Source: Metellina segmentata (taxonomy: Eukaryota; Arthropoda; Arachnida; Araneae; Tetragnathidae). From it: 64,000 nucleotides of DNA. Where the stretch lies: positions 90,867,578-90,931,577 of the forward strand of contig OX375879.1 in NCBI GenBank assembly GCA_947359465.1. The letters run 5' to 3'. The notes under the pieces were generated by a model. That model searched no databases. It was not told where the DNA came from and was given only the letters and a program-made list of their open reading frames with translations. Shown here in pieces: positions 34,261-46,345 of the stretch. Each line of letters starts with the position of its first letter. Position 1 is the first letter of the stretch. A program made the translations under genes and the position numbers.

Positions 34261-37200
34261 GATGCTTCCATCCCCAAGACGTCACAAGGTCATGGATAAT
34301 CCAGCCCTGAAAGAGTCTCAATTTCAAGCATTGATAGTATAGCATCTGATAAATGGGTATGCCTTGGTATTTGGATATCATAGTAACTTGGAAGACAGAG
34401 ATAAAATGTCCTTGTTTAAATCCAATTGTAAGCTCTTTACTGTCTATGCTTCAAGTGTTCAAGGCTTAACCTCTTAAGGGTTAAGTAAATTGTAAGAACG
34501 TGATTCTCGAAGAACGAATAGGCTCTGCTACAGTTTCATTCAAATTAAAAATAAGGTCAAAGACAGCAGTTGAAATTTTCGAAATGGAAGCGACTAGTCA
34601 TAAGTACAATTCCTAAACTACAAAATGTTTCATAGAGAAATCAAATCTCTCTGTCGTGTGTTTGCTACTGTGAGTTTTATACAACTTTCCAGTAATACTC
34701 TCAGATGGATGAAACTTGAGTCAAGAGGCTTAGCTTATCAAGTGTCAAAGCTATTAACTACATTATATATTCATATAACTTTCCCTCATAAGGGTGCACC
34801 ATTGATCTAGAGGTTTCGACCAATTGGGTACCCTTTGGACGTGAGGGAAGAGGGGAAAGAAGCTAGACGAGACAGTCTAGGAAAAAAACCAGAGACCAGA
34901 CTGTTAGAATAAAAGATATGCTACATTACAGGATTTGTAAGTGATTCCATATGAAGCCTGGTGCTATTAATAACTAGAAAGTTAAAAATATAAAATAACT
35001 TCGATTAGAATTTCAATGAACATAATTTGCTGGCTAGTCTACCAGCGTCTGGCCTTCAATAAAGAAGGCAATTGTAGAACAGAGATTCGGAGTAGACTGT
35101 GTGATGTCCGTATGGTTTGTATAAGCAGTGCATTGAATAGAAATAAGCTATTTATGGCAAGATTGCGTCATTCTATATGTTCACTACATCTAGTGTACCA
35201 GTCGATCAGGTCTGGCGCATTAAAGTTGGTTGGTTTTTGGTGTCAGGGCCATATTTGGCTATGCTGTGCCAGACACAAGACTGACAAAATCAAGTTTTGG
35301 GCAAGACTGACACAGAATAGAGAAGTATATCCAGGGAAGTATTGAGCCTGACACCAATAAAACCTGCACCGCCTACAACTCGCAAGTTGCAAACACAACT
35401 GGTATACTCACTAAACAACGACATGCCTTTTGCACAAAGGTAAAGAGGTTCTCGGTGCATTGGATCTATTTATGTCCCATGCGGAAGACTAACCGTCTAT
35501 TCAGTTTTGCTAGACAAAAGACAGATTTATTCGGATGTCAATGAATGTTGATAACACAAATTTTGGACAATCTAGTTTTAAGGGTTCTTCGAGACATTTT
35601 CACATATGGTGTCACAGATATGATATGAAAGGCAGAAAATTTGCGCGCCTGAATCAGCAAAAACTCTTGAGCTCTGCCGTCAAGAAATTCACACAATTTA
35701 TTCTATATGGAATTTCTTGGTCATTTTCTATTTTCAGTTCGTTAAGTATGTCCTTTAAAACCATGTGAATGATTTTTTATTTAGAACCTTCCTGAAATGA
35801 GACCAATCAACACTGAACGTCAAAAGCTGTCTTGAGACAAGTAATAGGAAGAGGAAAAAGGACGAGGAAGGCGGCGCTATTTGGTGTGACTAAAGCAGCA
35901 AAAACTCTCTGATGAAGCAGGGTAGCATAACGCGAGAGGTATTTAAGTTCCAATCAATTTATCGACATTTAACCTTAAACTATTCAGTCCAATTATTTCC
36001 AAAGTTTAAACTCTCCTGTTCTTCAATTAAAAGTTATTTATTGTTTACTTTTTTCCTTTGGTCTTCTAACATTACTTTCGTTGTTAGCAGTGGGCTATTT
36101 TATTTCTGATGAATTATAATTTATACACAGTTCTGAGTGCCTTAGTATAATTATGATTAAGATTTTCATAGGCCATGCCACTTTCAAAATGTCACTAAAT
36201 TGAAGGTCGATGACAACAATCCAAAAACATACCGAAAAACTGCAAAATTAGTTCGTCAAATTATTTGTAATGAAAATAAAAAAGTAAGATGTGTGTACAC
36301 TAGATCACCTACATTCCATTTCTAATTCTCAGCACGAACGGAATGAAATGAAAATGAACGAATTCCACCTCAGATATTTCGTTCAATACTTGATAAAGAA
36401 TGAGAAGTTGTTTGATATTTATGGAAATCAGAAAAGACCTAGCTCGAAACGAATTAACCCCAGAAGCATTTGTGTTCTTTCAAAAGACGGAAACAGCAGT
36501 AACTGAAGACAATTAGCTCAAAAGAATATAAAGAACATGATACTCTCTCTCTTTCTCTCTCAAAAGGATTACTTATGATTTCTTTGCAAATAAAGACTTT
36601 CATTGCCAACATTGGTGCTGCCATCTATATTCATGAGAACGATATAATTTTCAGGAGATATCTTGTAATGATAATTTTTATTTAATTTTTGTGATTATGA
36701 AATGTTGATTAACTTGTTAAATAAGGAAATATTTTGATGATACCGATTCATTTAGCTGTACTTTTGATTTGTAACAAATAAAACCAACAGCAAATGATTA
36801 TATATACTAAATTTGCGAGTATTAAATACGGGAAATTAATGGTATAAAAGATGCAATCAAGATATTCAATCAATTTACTTTTCGTGATTTTAATCAATAA
36901 AAAGCAGCAATGGAAACACGTTGAAAATGACTCAAAAGTATTCGAAAATTAACAATCTATGGTAACTTAAATTTTTTTTAATCTCTTCTGTAAGAATCAG
37001 GACTATGAGATTGACACAAGTGAATAAGAAGTCTAAAAAATTGCCTTACACCACGAAGAAGAAAAATAATTTTTAAAATAAATTCATAAAACGCAGAGAC
37101 CTAAATTAATTATTAATTTAACTGAATGCATACTTCATTCGATGTAATACATGCTATTTATTAAATTCGAATCATGCACAATATATGCGAAACAAGCACA

Positions 37201-38069
37201 ATTGAATTCATACTTTAAAAAATCATAATGTTAAAAAATTCAAGTGTTAAATTTCTTTTGCTTCTTCACTGAACCAAAAGAAATACAGGAATATAAAGAG
37301 ACGTTGGGGAATCGTTTTTTTTTCTTCTGTAATATGAAAATTGTGAGTGCCTCTATACGTATCCAGATGAAGGGATTCAACAAAAACAAGAAAAGAAGAA
37401 AATGGCGAACAAAGAATTTCATTTTCTCAACCTAAAAGCTCTCACATGATACGCATCTGGGTTACTTTAAAATGTAGTTTATAGCTGTTTTGGCGACTTG
37501 GCGTTCAATCTAATTAACCATTCGACCGATCAAATATCACAAAGCAATTCGAAGTGCAGTGTTCGGAATTATTATCGCCAACTTGTAGAAATCTTGTTCT
37601 AAAAAAAGCCAACTGACGTTGTACTGAGCATCGTCCTTAAAATGAAATAGACGGAGCGTGTCAGTAGCTTCATGTTTGAATATCTGTCACGTTGTTGTGG
37701 GTAAAAGAATTAAACCTTAATTATTGATTGGTTAAAGAGAACATCCACAAATGATCAAAAACACTAGTATGGGCTTCCATACTATACCCGGTCCGAGACT
37801 CTACACCTGTAGGCAACCATAGCAGTTGAAGGGAGGTCAAGTCGCATTTGTGATGATTTAGATACAAATGGGTTAATTAATTGTTTGTACATACGATCAG
37901 TAAGAGAGATTAAAAGGTTCGATGTGGATAGTTTGTAAATGTCCAGATTTAAATCTACTTCAGATATATCTGCGTAGGAATGTGAACTGTGAACCCCCCT
38001 CCCCTCCTTTCACTTCCTGGCAGATACAGTGAGCATGAAAAGACGAGAAAAAGTGTACTTTTCTTCAAA
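34261..38069. other. Long non-coding stretch, nothing recognised
   Basis: About 3.8 kb with short frames only (for example 35016-35345, 109 codons, no domain recognised). A CT-rich run lies at about 36542-36560. No splice-bounded exon stood out. Confidence 0.4.
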
Positions 38070-38375
38070 AATAGCAAATTTTCAGTTGCGATAAGGTAAC
38101 AGAAGATATTATTCGATAGAAAAAAAAATTCACCTTTATTATTGAACCCAGTGGGCACCTCTTTCGCACTATTAGAATAACAATATTGAAAAAAGTTAGA
38201 TTTCTTATGCCGAGTAAAAATTGCCAAATTTTACCAAAATTTCCAAAAACCAAAAGCGATTCAGGGACAGAAGATACTATCCAATCAAAAAAATATTTTA
38301 CACTGCGTTTATTGAACCCAGAGAGAACCCTTTCCGCACTATTAGAATAGCGATTTCGAAAAAAAGTGTTTTGCG
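38070..38375 (+). repeat. Degenerate tandem duplication, offset ~170 bp
   Basis: The blocks ACAGAAGATA, ATTGAACCCAG and CGCACTATTAGAATA recur in the same order, first at about 38095-38180 and again about 170 bp later. Identity is partial. No coding signal accompanies it. Confidence 0.6.
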
Positions 38376-38773
38376 GCCCACCTTATTCCATACCCAATCG
38401 GTTTACTGGATTTGTGATTTGCCCCTCAGAGGTCTTACGACAGCAACACCACATTTCATTAGAAGGACAGAGAGATCGCTTACAGGAAAAATGTTCTGTC
38501 ATAGGAAAAATACAGTCGTTTACACTTAGACAGAAAAAGCTTCTTATAAATGAGTGTGGTGTTAGATATATAAAAGTAACAAAAAAAAAAAAAAAAACAC
38601 GAAGTTTTCTTAAAAAGTCGCTACTGCCTCTTATACTACCGTTTTGTAAATAGGAGATAATTTATTTTTGCTATAGACGCATGAAATGAAACTAAAAGTG
38701 AACAATAGGAATCAGAATTGGACTAGACATAATTACAACCATGGTATCTTTCACTTGTTTTGTCTGAGTGCAG

Positions 38774-38841
38774 AGTCTAGACACGAATTGATAAAACAAG
38801 TATTGCGGAAGATAGAGAAATCGCAAGCTAGAGAGGAAACC
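38774..38841 (+). CDS. Candidate internal host exon, 68 bp, unknown protein
   Basis: The segment is preceded by a pyrimidine-rich tract and TGAGTGCAG, a standard acceptor, and followed by GTAAGTGAAA, a standard donor. Only one of three frames is open across it. That frame encodes a charged, probably helical peptide containing RHELIKQVLRKIEKSQARE, with the acceptor after codon position 1 and the donor in phase 0. No flanking exon was located and the protein is not recognised. Two good splice sites plus a single open frame make it a reasonable, unproven exon. It ends only 53 bp before the pogo element. Confidence 0.4.
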
Positions 38842-39344
38842 GTAAGTGAAAACTTCATAATGCTTAAATCTATTTGAAACTAAAATTATATTGTCAGGGG
38901 GGGGGGAAGTGGACCCATCGGGTAAAGTGGGGGTACATTGAAAAACGCCTATTTTCTCCTTTTAAATTAAAGTATTTAGTTAATTCATTTTTAGAGACGT
39001 ATTGAGATTATGACAAATATTTTTATTTTAGTTTTAGAAACTGGCAAGAAGTTTGATATTTACTAACTATCTTGTTTATGCTTATTGCACATCGTATGTT
39101 AGTTTAAGCTGTTGATGAACGTCCTTCTAAAATCATTATTAACTGGCAAGAACTATTAATTTTAGATCAGACTTGGAGAGGAATATCTAAGGAACATATC
39201 TACACAGAAAGATAAGAATAAATTTTATAATTCTATTTATAATGAGTTGTTTTCTGAGGTGGGGTAATTTAGGGGTATGGTGAGGCTGAGAAAGTGTTGT
39301 ATGACAGGGATATTTTTTACCTGTTTTAACTTTAGTAAATGTCT

Positions 39345-39610
39345 AATGTACAACAGCCATTAGATGTTGAAGTGTTTTCTCTGATGAAAAAAGCTTGGTA
39401 GGAGATTTTGAAACATTGGTTTAGAGAAAGCAGATTATAAAATGTTTCAAAAGCATCATTTCCATTTCTCTTGAAAAAGTTGTTCGAAAGAATGAAGCCG
39501 GAAAATGCAGTAAAAGGATTTAAAGGAGCTGGACTTTATCTTCTGAACAAAAAGGCCATCCAACACCGTATTGTCATTACAGAAAAGAAAAACAACCAAG
39601 AGCATTGTAT
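39345..39610 (+). pseudogene. pogo/Tigger (DDE_1) transposase C-terminal remnant
   Basis: A block reading QPLDVEVFSLMKKAW corresponds to the QPLDVGVFxPxK segment after the second catalytic Asp of pogo-type enzymes. It continues through a region with two stops to ENAVKGFKGAGLYLLNKKAI, the family's GFRxxGIYPxN block. The DNA-binding and first catalytic parts are absent. It is in the same orientation as the element. Confidence 0.75.
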
Positions 39611-39830
39611 TTTCTGAAGCAGTTTCTCTCGACTCGCCTTTAAAGATTTAAAGAAAGCAATACTGCAAACTCTCCCCCACTCCATCTGTAAATACTGTTT
39701 TAGCCATTGAGAATTCAAATAAAAAGCGAAAAAGAGTACAGAGCAAGAGGAGAGGTTTTAACCAATGAAAATGCTTTGGAAAGATTAGATCTCTTCTCAA
39801 TTCGAATTTGGCCGAATTTGACAGTGAGCA

Positions 39831-39870
39831 TTGCCCGTGGTGTTGCGAAGCAAACCAACACCATGGGCAA
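39831..39870. repeat. Hairpin, 15-bp stem with one mismatch, 10-nt loop
   Basis: TTGCCCGTGGTGTTG is followed by ten bases and CAACACCATGGGCAA. The right arm plus its flank recurs near 39926-39955 as a direct repeat (GCAAACCAACACCACGGGCA), so the sequence has both inverted and direct copies inside the pogo relic. Confidence 0.75.
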
Positions 39871-40435
39871 TATCGTGATGGCTGTAATTCAATAGGCTAC
39901 GAATTCCCATTTGGTTTGATTCGCAAACCAACACCACGGGCAACTCCGTTATGGCTGTTTTCCCAATAGTATGCTCTAATTTTAGTACTACCTTCACTTT
40001 ACACCACCATGGGGTAAAGTGGGGCTATCAAAACATGCTATTTTAAATGCATCCCTTTGAGAAAACAATCTAACAAAATTGAATGGTTATGCTTCAAGTT
40101 TAATCTATATGAATCCAATGTATATAAAATACAGCAAAAGTTTCATTAAAATAAATTTAATAGTTTGGTTTTAGGGGCTTCTCTAAAAAAAAGCTTGATT
40201 TTACCCCCACTTTCCCCCACCTGACCCTAGATATTTTCACCAAGGAAGTCAAAATAATAAAAAGTTACTGCTTCTACCACGAGAAATAAAGAAATATGCA
40301 CACAGGCGTAATAACGTGTACAGAGACACAAGACTAGATATATTTACTCGATAATAGTATTTTCACAATAACGTTCACCAGCGTCGTAGAAATACTCCAA
40401 ATCAACAGCACCTTTCCTTTTTACAGTTTTTCTTT

Positions 40436-40809
40436 CCCCTGTTGGCAGTGCCGACCAACCGGTATAGTGGTTAAGGTGTTAGCCTCTAGATCGGAAGGTT
40501 CCTGGTTCGAATCCGGGTCCGGGCATGGGTGTTTGTAAACGTATGGTGTAGAGGCGGCTGGTGCACCTTAAATCTGTCGTGGCCGAAAGTCCTCACGTTG
40601 GGTTGGCGTGGAAGTTTGGAGAGTGGGGTGCCAGCTCAGGTGTTGCTTCGTCATCTGACCGTGGTTCAAAATTACGAGGTGTTGTCCTCGAATCTTTCCC
40701 TTAAGGGACTGATTCCGGACCGTCGTCAATAGCCCGTTGTGTTGCTCTAGTACGACGTTAACTAAAATTACCAATTACCAATTACCCCTGTTGGTAGTGC
40801 AATTTTTAT
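40436..40809 (+). repeat. Full-length tRNA-derived SINE with target duplications
   Basis: The 344-bp body (40451-40794) has a pol III A box (TATAGTGGTTAAGG) and B box (GGTTCGAATCC). A body follows through TTAAATCTGTCGTGGCC, GTGGGGTGCCAGCTCAGG, GTGGTTCAAAATTACGAGG and CCGTCGTCAATAGCCCG, then a tail of ATTACCA repeats. Flanks are CCCCTGTTGGCAGTG (40436-40450) and CCCCTGTTGGTAGTG (40795-40809), 15-bp duplications with one mismatch. It is the best reference copy in the window. Transcription by pol III and mobilisation by a LINE partner are family expectations. Confidence 0.92.
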
Positions 40810-41087
40810 CCACATTCGAACTTTGGGTTAAACAAAATTTTACTTTGAGACACTAAATACCGGATTACATGCATTTTCTTTCATGTAAATTTCATTCGCA
40901 CCACATGCAATAGAAAAATAAAACATATCAGAATAATGACGATGGAAAAGCTAAACATCTGTTTATTTTCTTTCCACGGATAAAAAATTTTAAAAAGCTA
41001 TTGAACAAAAATTAATTTTAATCCAACGTAAAAAATAAGTTTTTTAATGAAAAAACATTTGCATAAATCATTTGAAGATTTCTTCTC

Positions 41088-41350
41088 TGAGGGTGTAAGA
41101 ACCGCAATATCCCAGTTGTGGAAGAGTAACAATCAGAGGGTTGCGAGTTCGAATCCAACCAAAGAGGCCTGTAGCAAGTTAAATATGTCGCGTCCTCAAA
41201 TGTGCACACCTTGTAGTGGTGAAGAATTTCGCTGAGTGGGGTGCCAGCTCTGGTGTTGCCTCGTAATCTGACCGTGGTTCAAGTTACGTGTTATTGTCCT
41301 TCTTTGGAATTGATCCCGGTCCGTGTGACGTTAAGTAAAATATCTAACCC
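41088..41350 (+). repeat. SINE with CCCAGTTG-type head
   Basis: A tRNA-like head (TATCCCAGTTGTGGAAGAG, B box GAGTTCGAATCCAACC) is followed by the same body as the SINE at 40451 (GTGGGGTGCCAGCTC, TGACCGTGGTTCAAG, TTGATCCCGGTCCG) with several deletions. Confidence 0.8.
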
Positions 41351-42293
41351 TCAGGGAGTAAGTATACTGTCTTTAGGTAAACACAGGCATCACAACACCG
41401 AGGTAAAGTAGTGATCTTTCCTCCCTTCAGTTGTACCTTCACCTTTTAATCTTTTTCTTCTTTTTCTTCACTCTTGAGGTTATTCAAATTTTTAAAGTTG
41501 AAGCTTCATTGAAATCCAATTATTCAACCATTCTCCAAATTAACTAAATTTATTTAAATTAAATTTTATTTAGTGCAGGCGTTCCTGAATTTTATAAATT
41601 AGACCGAAATAATTTTATGTATCTGAAAAAGTGAGTAAATGTTAGTGTTCGGATTTATACATTTAATAGAGAGAAAAAGTTGGATTTGTTTTGGCGCACA
41701 AATTTTGCTTTCATAACAAAAGTATTCAGTATTCGGTTTGATCAATTACAGAAGTGTATTTATTTGTTCCTAACGGAATTATAGAAATTTTTAGACAATT
41801 TTTAATTTCATGAATATATATTATACATTAAATCGAATATCTTGAGTAGGCATTGAATTACCGATTTCTTTTTTATACAAATAAAGGTTTCAAAATACAT
41901 TCGAAATTATGGCTACAACTTCTTAAGTAAATATCCCGTTTTAAAAAAGTTTAGCTTTTTCATTTATAAAACAATTTGTATAGAATTCTCTGGCTAATTA
42001 TAAATTTCGGATGTCGATAAAAATTACTTTTAAATTCAGAAAATATAGTTCAGATCGTTAAATTTTCAATTTTCTTTCAACTAAGAAATTCTTAACCCGA
42101 CAAATTTGAAAATGACTCAACATTGTTTTAATCAACAATTCAGTTAATTTTTTGACACAACGTTGATTTATAATTGTTAAAATTTGCCAACAAGAAAATC
42201 TCTCGCGATTTCACTGAATCAACAAAGAGGAGTAATTATGGTTGAACATATCTTGATCTTCAAGCTTAGATATGAAGAACATGAGTTACTCAC
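41351..42293. other. Non-coding AT-rich stretch
   Basis: Nothing recognised. If the exon at 42314-42508 is real, this would be its downstream intron. Confidence 0.45.
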
Positions 42294-42313
42294 CGGTCTG
42301 ATCCTTTACTTAC

Positions 42314-42508
42314 TTTATTGTTTTTGGCATCGTCGTATTCTCGAAACCATCCAAAACGAGGTCTGCTTTCGGGTTCTTCTGGCTGTCTTCTTCTGAGGCG
42401 AGGTTCAAAGGCCTCCAAGTCAGACAGTTCGTTGATGGCAAGGACATCTTGAAAGGGTCGCTTGCTGACGACGATGTCTAGGGACGGGTCCAAATCGGGG
42501 TTGGTCAT
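42314..42508 (-). CDS. Candidate first coding exon of an unidentified host gene, 65 codons
   Basis: The ATG at 42508 begins MTNPDLDPSLDIVVSKRPFQ, with an in-frame TAA six codons upstream, so the start is well placed. The frame runs 65 codons to a consensus donor GTAAGT (42308-42313, phase 0). A second donor, GTGAGT, lies 20 bp further on (42288-42293) and would add six codons and two bases. The peptide is acidic at first, then Arg/Pro/Glu-rich (PRLRRRQPEEPESRPRFGW), with no signal peptide, so probably a cytosolic N-terminus. Base composition is richer in G and C than its surroundings. No domain is recognised and later exons were not found. I infer a host gene with moderate confidence. Confidence 0.55.
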
Positions 42509-44501
42509 CGAGATAGCTAAGACTTAAGACGCAGAATAAACTAAAAGTCCTTCATAGAAGCGAATGCATGCTTTTATCCATGAGGAAATTTACCTCCTGT
42601 AGGCATTAAAGCATTTCATTTTAGACAGAGAACCTACATGAGATCTGAATTTTGATGAAAAGAAAATTCGAATAATTTAATCAATGCAATTTCGAATAAT
42701 AATTTCTGTAAATTGAGCAAACTACTCATTTACATAAAGAACGATTGATTTTAGAAGAAATCTCGTTGGATTCGTTTAACACAAACATTCCAACCATTCC
42801 AATCAAGCGTCTAAAATTCAGATTGAATTTTTGATTAAACCACATCGTAAAACTATTCGAATAATTTGCATAATTGGATATTTTTTTATCAATTAAAACA
42901 TTCCGATTTTAGTCAAGCGCAAAACTGTTTTGCAAAAAAAACGCAATTTCCAAGACCATAACGTCTGGAGAATAAACTTGTCTCTTCTCAGCCCTAATAT
43001 TAGCCTCATAAATACCATTAATCAAAAAAAGTTTTGAGTTCCTATTATGCAGGAAATTACAAATTAACCAGCAGTGTGTACTTTAATCTAAACATAATTA
43101 ATCAAAACGATTTTCTAGGCTCTAGACTTGGAGATCGCTCCTATAAGCTTTTTTCCTTCGGTGATACATAGACGTGAATTTTAGAAACACATGCATTACT
43201 ACAATAAACAACAATCATATTCGAATAAAGAAAAGATCATGAACATAAGACACATTTTCCTGGTCCTCCATTTCACCACGTCCTCGTGTAAAGTCCAGAG
43301 AGAGGCACACCAGAAAACGACCCTCTCCTTAATGTTCTTGGAAATCGTCTATAGCCGATAAAAACCAACGGGGTGTACTAGGAGGTGAGGTGTGGGGTGG
43401 CCACCTGTCGATGATTGTCACGCTCTCGGAGACTGTCTCTGCTATTGATTCTTCTCTGCTCTCCTCCTTCCCCTCGGCTTTAGATCGACCCGAACTGTTC
43501 GAAAACGAACTATTATGTTTCGATTATTCCATGACTGCGAGGCGGAGAATTATGGATGCATTGCTTTTCCTTTTCGTTCTCTCTCGCTTCTGATGTGTCG
43601 TGACGTTGTCCAGAGAACTCCTTCAGCGAGCAGTGGAGAACAATGAGAGAAAGAGGTGCTTAGAACACACCGGAGTGTCGGTAGTGGCATGATTTGAAAT
43701 GTTGAATGGTCATCGTTGTGAAACGATTTGTTGTATGGTGGATTATCTGGGGAAAATAACGTCACAATGCTGTCACGCAAAGAATTGTGAAAGGCTTGAT
43801 ATATTTTTACGATAATTAGAGAGGGAGTGCATGTACACTTTTGGGTGGTGCTAATGGTGAATCTATGTCCTTCATTTCCCCATATAGGAATGTTTTCCCT
43901 CTGAAAATGAAATGGAATAAATTATTAACTTAACATATTAGGCATATTGTATAATTACATCTTATTGACTGCATAATCAAAGAATAGGACAGAATTCCAA
44001 CATGGGAATGGTATTTCTGTAGGGTTCGCGATTTTTTAGGACTTCAATATCTGAAAATCATATTATGTTTTTCCATGCTTCATAATGGATAAACTTCAAA
44101 ATGCTTATCGTTTTCTTATTCCCCTGAGTGAATTACTAGCTTTTGTATACTTGAATATACTTTTATGGTTGTAAGAGTTTTGATGTTCTTGCTCCAATCA
44201 TGTAAAATGTTCAAATAAAATTAAATGAAGGACTTATTAGGCAAAAGCAAAGGTTTTTACATGAAATACAGCCACGCCATAACCATAGGTGTGAAATGTA
44301 GGACAAACATTGCTACGGAGATAGTTTTCAAAAAAAATGTCCAGCGTGTCTATAAGTCACGTGACAACTTTGTTAAAAAAATTGTTGGTTGACCGATTTG
44401 GCATCTTAACGCCTTTTATGGCTACATAAAACATTATGTCAGGATACACGTGTGAATGATTTAACGGTAGAACGTGCATACTGAATTTGTTCCAATGTAT
44501 A
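42509..44501 (-). promoter_or_regulatory. Upstream region of the candidate gene, with a GC-richer patch
   Basis: No transposon ends were seen. A patch at about 43260-43780 is clearly richer in C, G and CpG than neighbouring DNA, and lies some 0.75-1.3 kb upstream of the minus-strand exon at 42508. It could hold a promoter or a 5' untranslated exon; I found no unambiguous TATA box or linking donor. Short frames here have no recognised product. Confidence 0.25.
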
Positions 44502-45076
44502 AACTAGATGGACAAAAGTATTTGGACAAAGCTTTTTTTTTTCAAAAAAAGTGCTTTATTATTCCATTTAGTGACGGGTAGGCACTCCTTTTGCTTGCAT
44601 TACAGCTGCAACGCGTCGAGGCATACTTTTCACAGGTTCTCTGTAGGTAAGTCTGGGCAGGAAAAGCTCGCCGTGCCTCTTGCAAGGAAGGCTGTTAGAA
44701 CAGATTGTTGAGTAGATGGACGTGTGTGGCGGTGTGGTACTCGTCGCTCCAGTTTGTTCCACAAGTGCTCGATCGAATTGAGATCGGGGCACTGAACAGG
44801 CCAGTCAAGCAAATTCACATCATTTTTAGTCCAGCACACGTTTTCCAGTATGACATGGAGCTCGATACTGTTGTAAACAACAACCATCAACGCCGTAGTA
44901 TTGCCATAGTGTAGGCAAGGCCAAATTATCCATAACGTAGACGAACACGTCAGCGTACATGATACTAGGTACATAAAGCAATGGGGCCAGTCCTAACCAG
45001 GAAAAAAAAAACTCCACACTAAGATCGATCCTCCTCCGAATTTCTGCAGTGTCCAAATACTATTGTCCATATAGTG
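44502..45076 (-). mobile_element. Tc1-like element, second family, decayed
   Basis: The right end reads on the minus strand CACTATATGGACAATAGTAT and the left end ACTAGATGGACAAAAGTAT, inverted repeats each abutted by TA (44500-44501, 45077-45078). Minus-strand transposase pieces include a FFSWLGLAPLLYVPS block, DNLALPTLWQYYGVDG, CPDLNSIEHLWNKLERR (last catalytic region), and a C-terminus ending in VKSMPRRVAAVMQAKGVPTR. They lie in two or three frames. The N-terminal half is missing. It differs from the CACTACC family next door. Confidence 0.8.
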
Positions 45077-45089
45077 TATATATTATATA

Positions 45090-45649
45090 CACTACCCTAC
45101 AATAATGGACCGGACACCAGCGGATTTACATCAAATATGACTACTTATTTGAGGGTGTTTTTTGTAGTATGGCCTAAGACCTTTGCATGCTGCTCCTGGT
45201 GGCCGACGTGTTTATGAACATTTTGAACAATCAGGCTCTTCCTACCCTCAAGAAATTTTATGGAATGGACAAATGTTACTTCCAGCACAACACTCTATGT
45301 CATGTTACAGCCTCTGTCAAGCAGTGGTATCAAGATGTGGATGTGAAACGTCTTCTCTGGCCTGCTCAGAGTCCCGACCTAAACCCCATAGAACATTTGT
45401 TGGACGAGTTAGAGCGACGGTTACGGACCAGGGAACCACGTCCGAAATCTACAGCTGAGCTGGCGACATTCTAGCAGCAAGAATGGACACAAATACCCAT
45501 AGCTGTGTATCAAAACCTTGTTGAAAGTATGTCTAGAAGCGTTGCTTGTGTAATTACAGTATGTGGGGAAACCACCCCCCTATTAAATCATGTATTATTT
45601 CCCTTATACCATCACATCTTGCTGTCCGGTCCATAATTGTAAGGTAGTG
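45090..45649 (+). mobile_element. Tc1-like deletion derivative, copy 2
   Basis: The ends are CACTACCCTACAATAATGGA and its near-complement CCATAATTGTAAGGTAGTG, with TA on both sides (45088-45089 and 45650-45651). The 560-bp body keeps the second half of the transposase gene: DNQ-like block, QSPDLNPIEHLLDELERRLR and the TAELATF region. A stop replaces the residue after TAELATF (45472-45474), and there are frame differences near 45200-45300. The N-terminal half is deleted at the same place as in the copies at 7116 and 48810. Confidence 0.88.
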
Positions 45650-46345
45650 TATACATATACACGTTTTCTGTTAGGGTCTGTTTTGTGGAATTCACTTGTA
45701 AAAGTGAAAGTGTATGTTTGTGCGTAGGTCTGAATCCCATCCTTAAGTTATATACCCATCTATTACAGTTGCAATTTATTACAGGCACGACAAAAATGTT
45801 TATAGCTTCAGAGTTTCTTTTATCGAAATACACTGATGTTAAGCTTGTTAGTGACAAATAATTTGGGTTGAAGACAACATAAATTTACGTGCAGACTCAA
45901 ACATTTAAAATTACCTATCTGCCAAAAGACGACACGCATGTTAAAAAGAAACCCTCGAAACAACTCTTACCAAGCCACGCATATGTCATCACGTCAAACC
46001 GCATTCTACGATGGCGCATGATAAATTGAAAACGAAAGGACACACATCAATAAATCAGGTAAGAAGAAAAAAAATTAAAGTGCATACAACAGGTGTTGAT
46101 ATCCGTTACCATGACGACGCAGTGGACAACAGATTCTCCGGAACTACTTCACAAAAGTAAATACATAAACAGGAAAGCAATGTAAAAATTGCGATATCAT
46201 TTATCGTGAATGTCTATCGATTTTGTGTTTACTACAAGAATTGATCGGTAAAATGCGTTTACTAAAAGTTTTGATAGTAGTTTATCCATCCTTTCTTGTT
46301 AATCGAGTAACAGTTGGCTTCACATATTTGAACCGAATAACTGGT
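45650..46345. other. Non-coding stretch, nothing recognised
   Basis: No exon or element is supported. Confidence 0.45.

Larger units (their letters stand above)
38895..40223 (+). mobile_element. pogo/Tigger-type DNA transposon relic
   Basis: The left end begins CAGGGGGGGGGGAAGTGG and the right end finishes CTTTCCCCCACCTG, an inverted pair rich in runs of G and C like known Tigger-type ends (GTGGGG repeats). Subterminal copies of GGGTAAAGTGGGG occur at both sides (about 38919 and 40010). A C-terminal transposase fragment lies in the middle. I could not find a clean TA duplication outside the ends, so the boundaries may be worn by a base or two. Confidence 0.7.

Noticed and set aside
35016..35345. 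109-codon host protein
   Set aside because: No domain, no splice support, and a Cys/Leu/Arg composition typical of chance frames.
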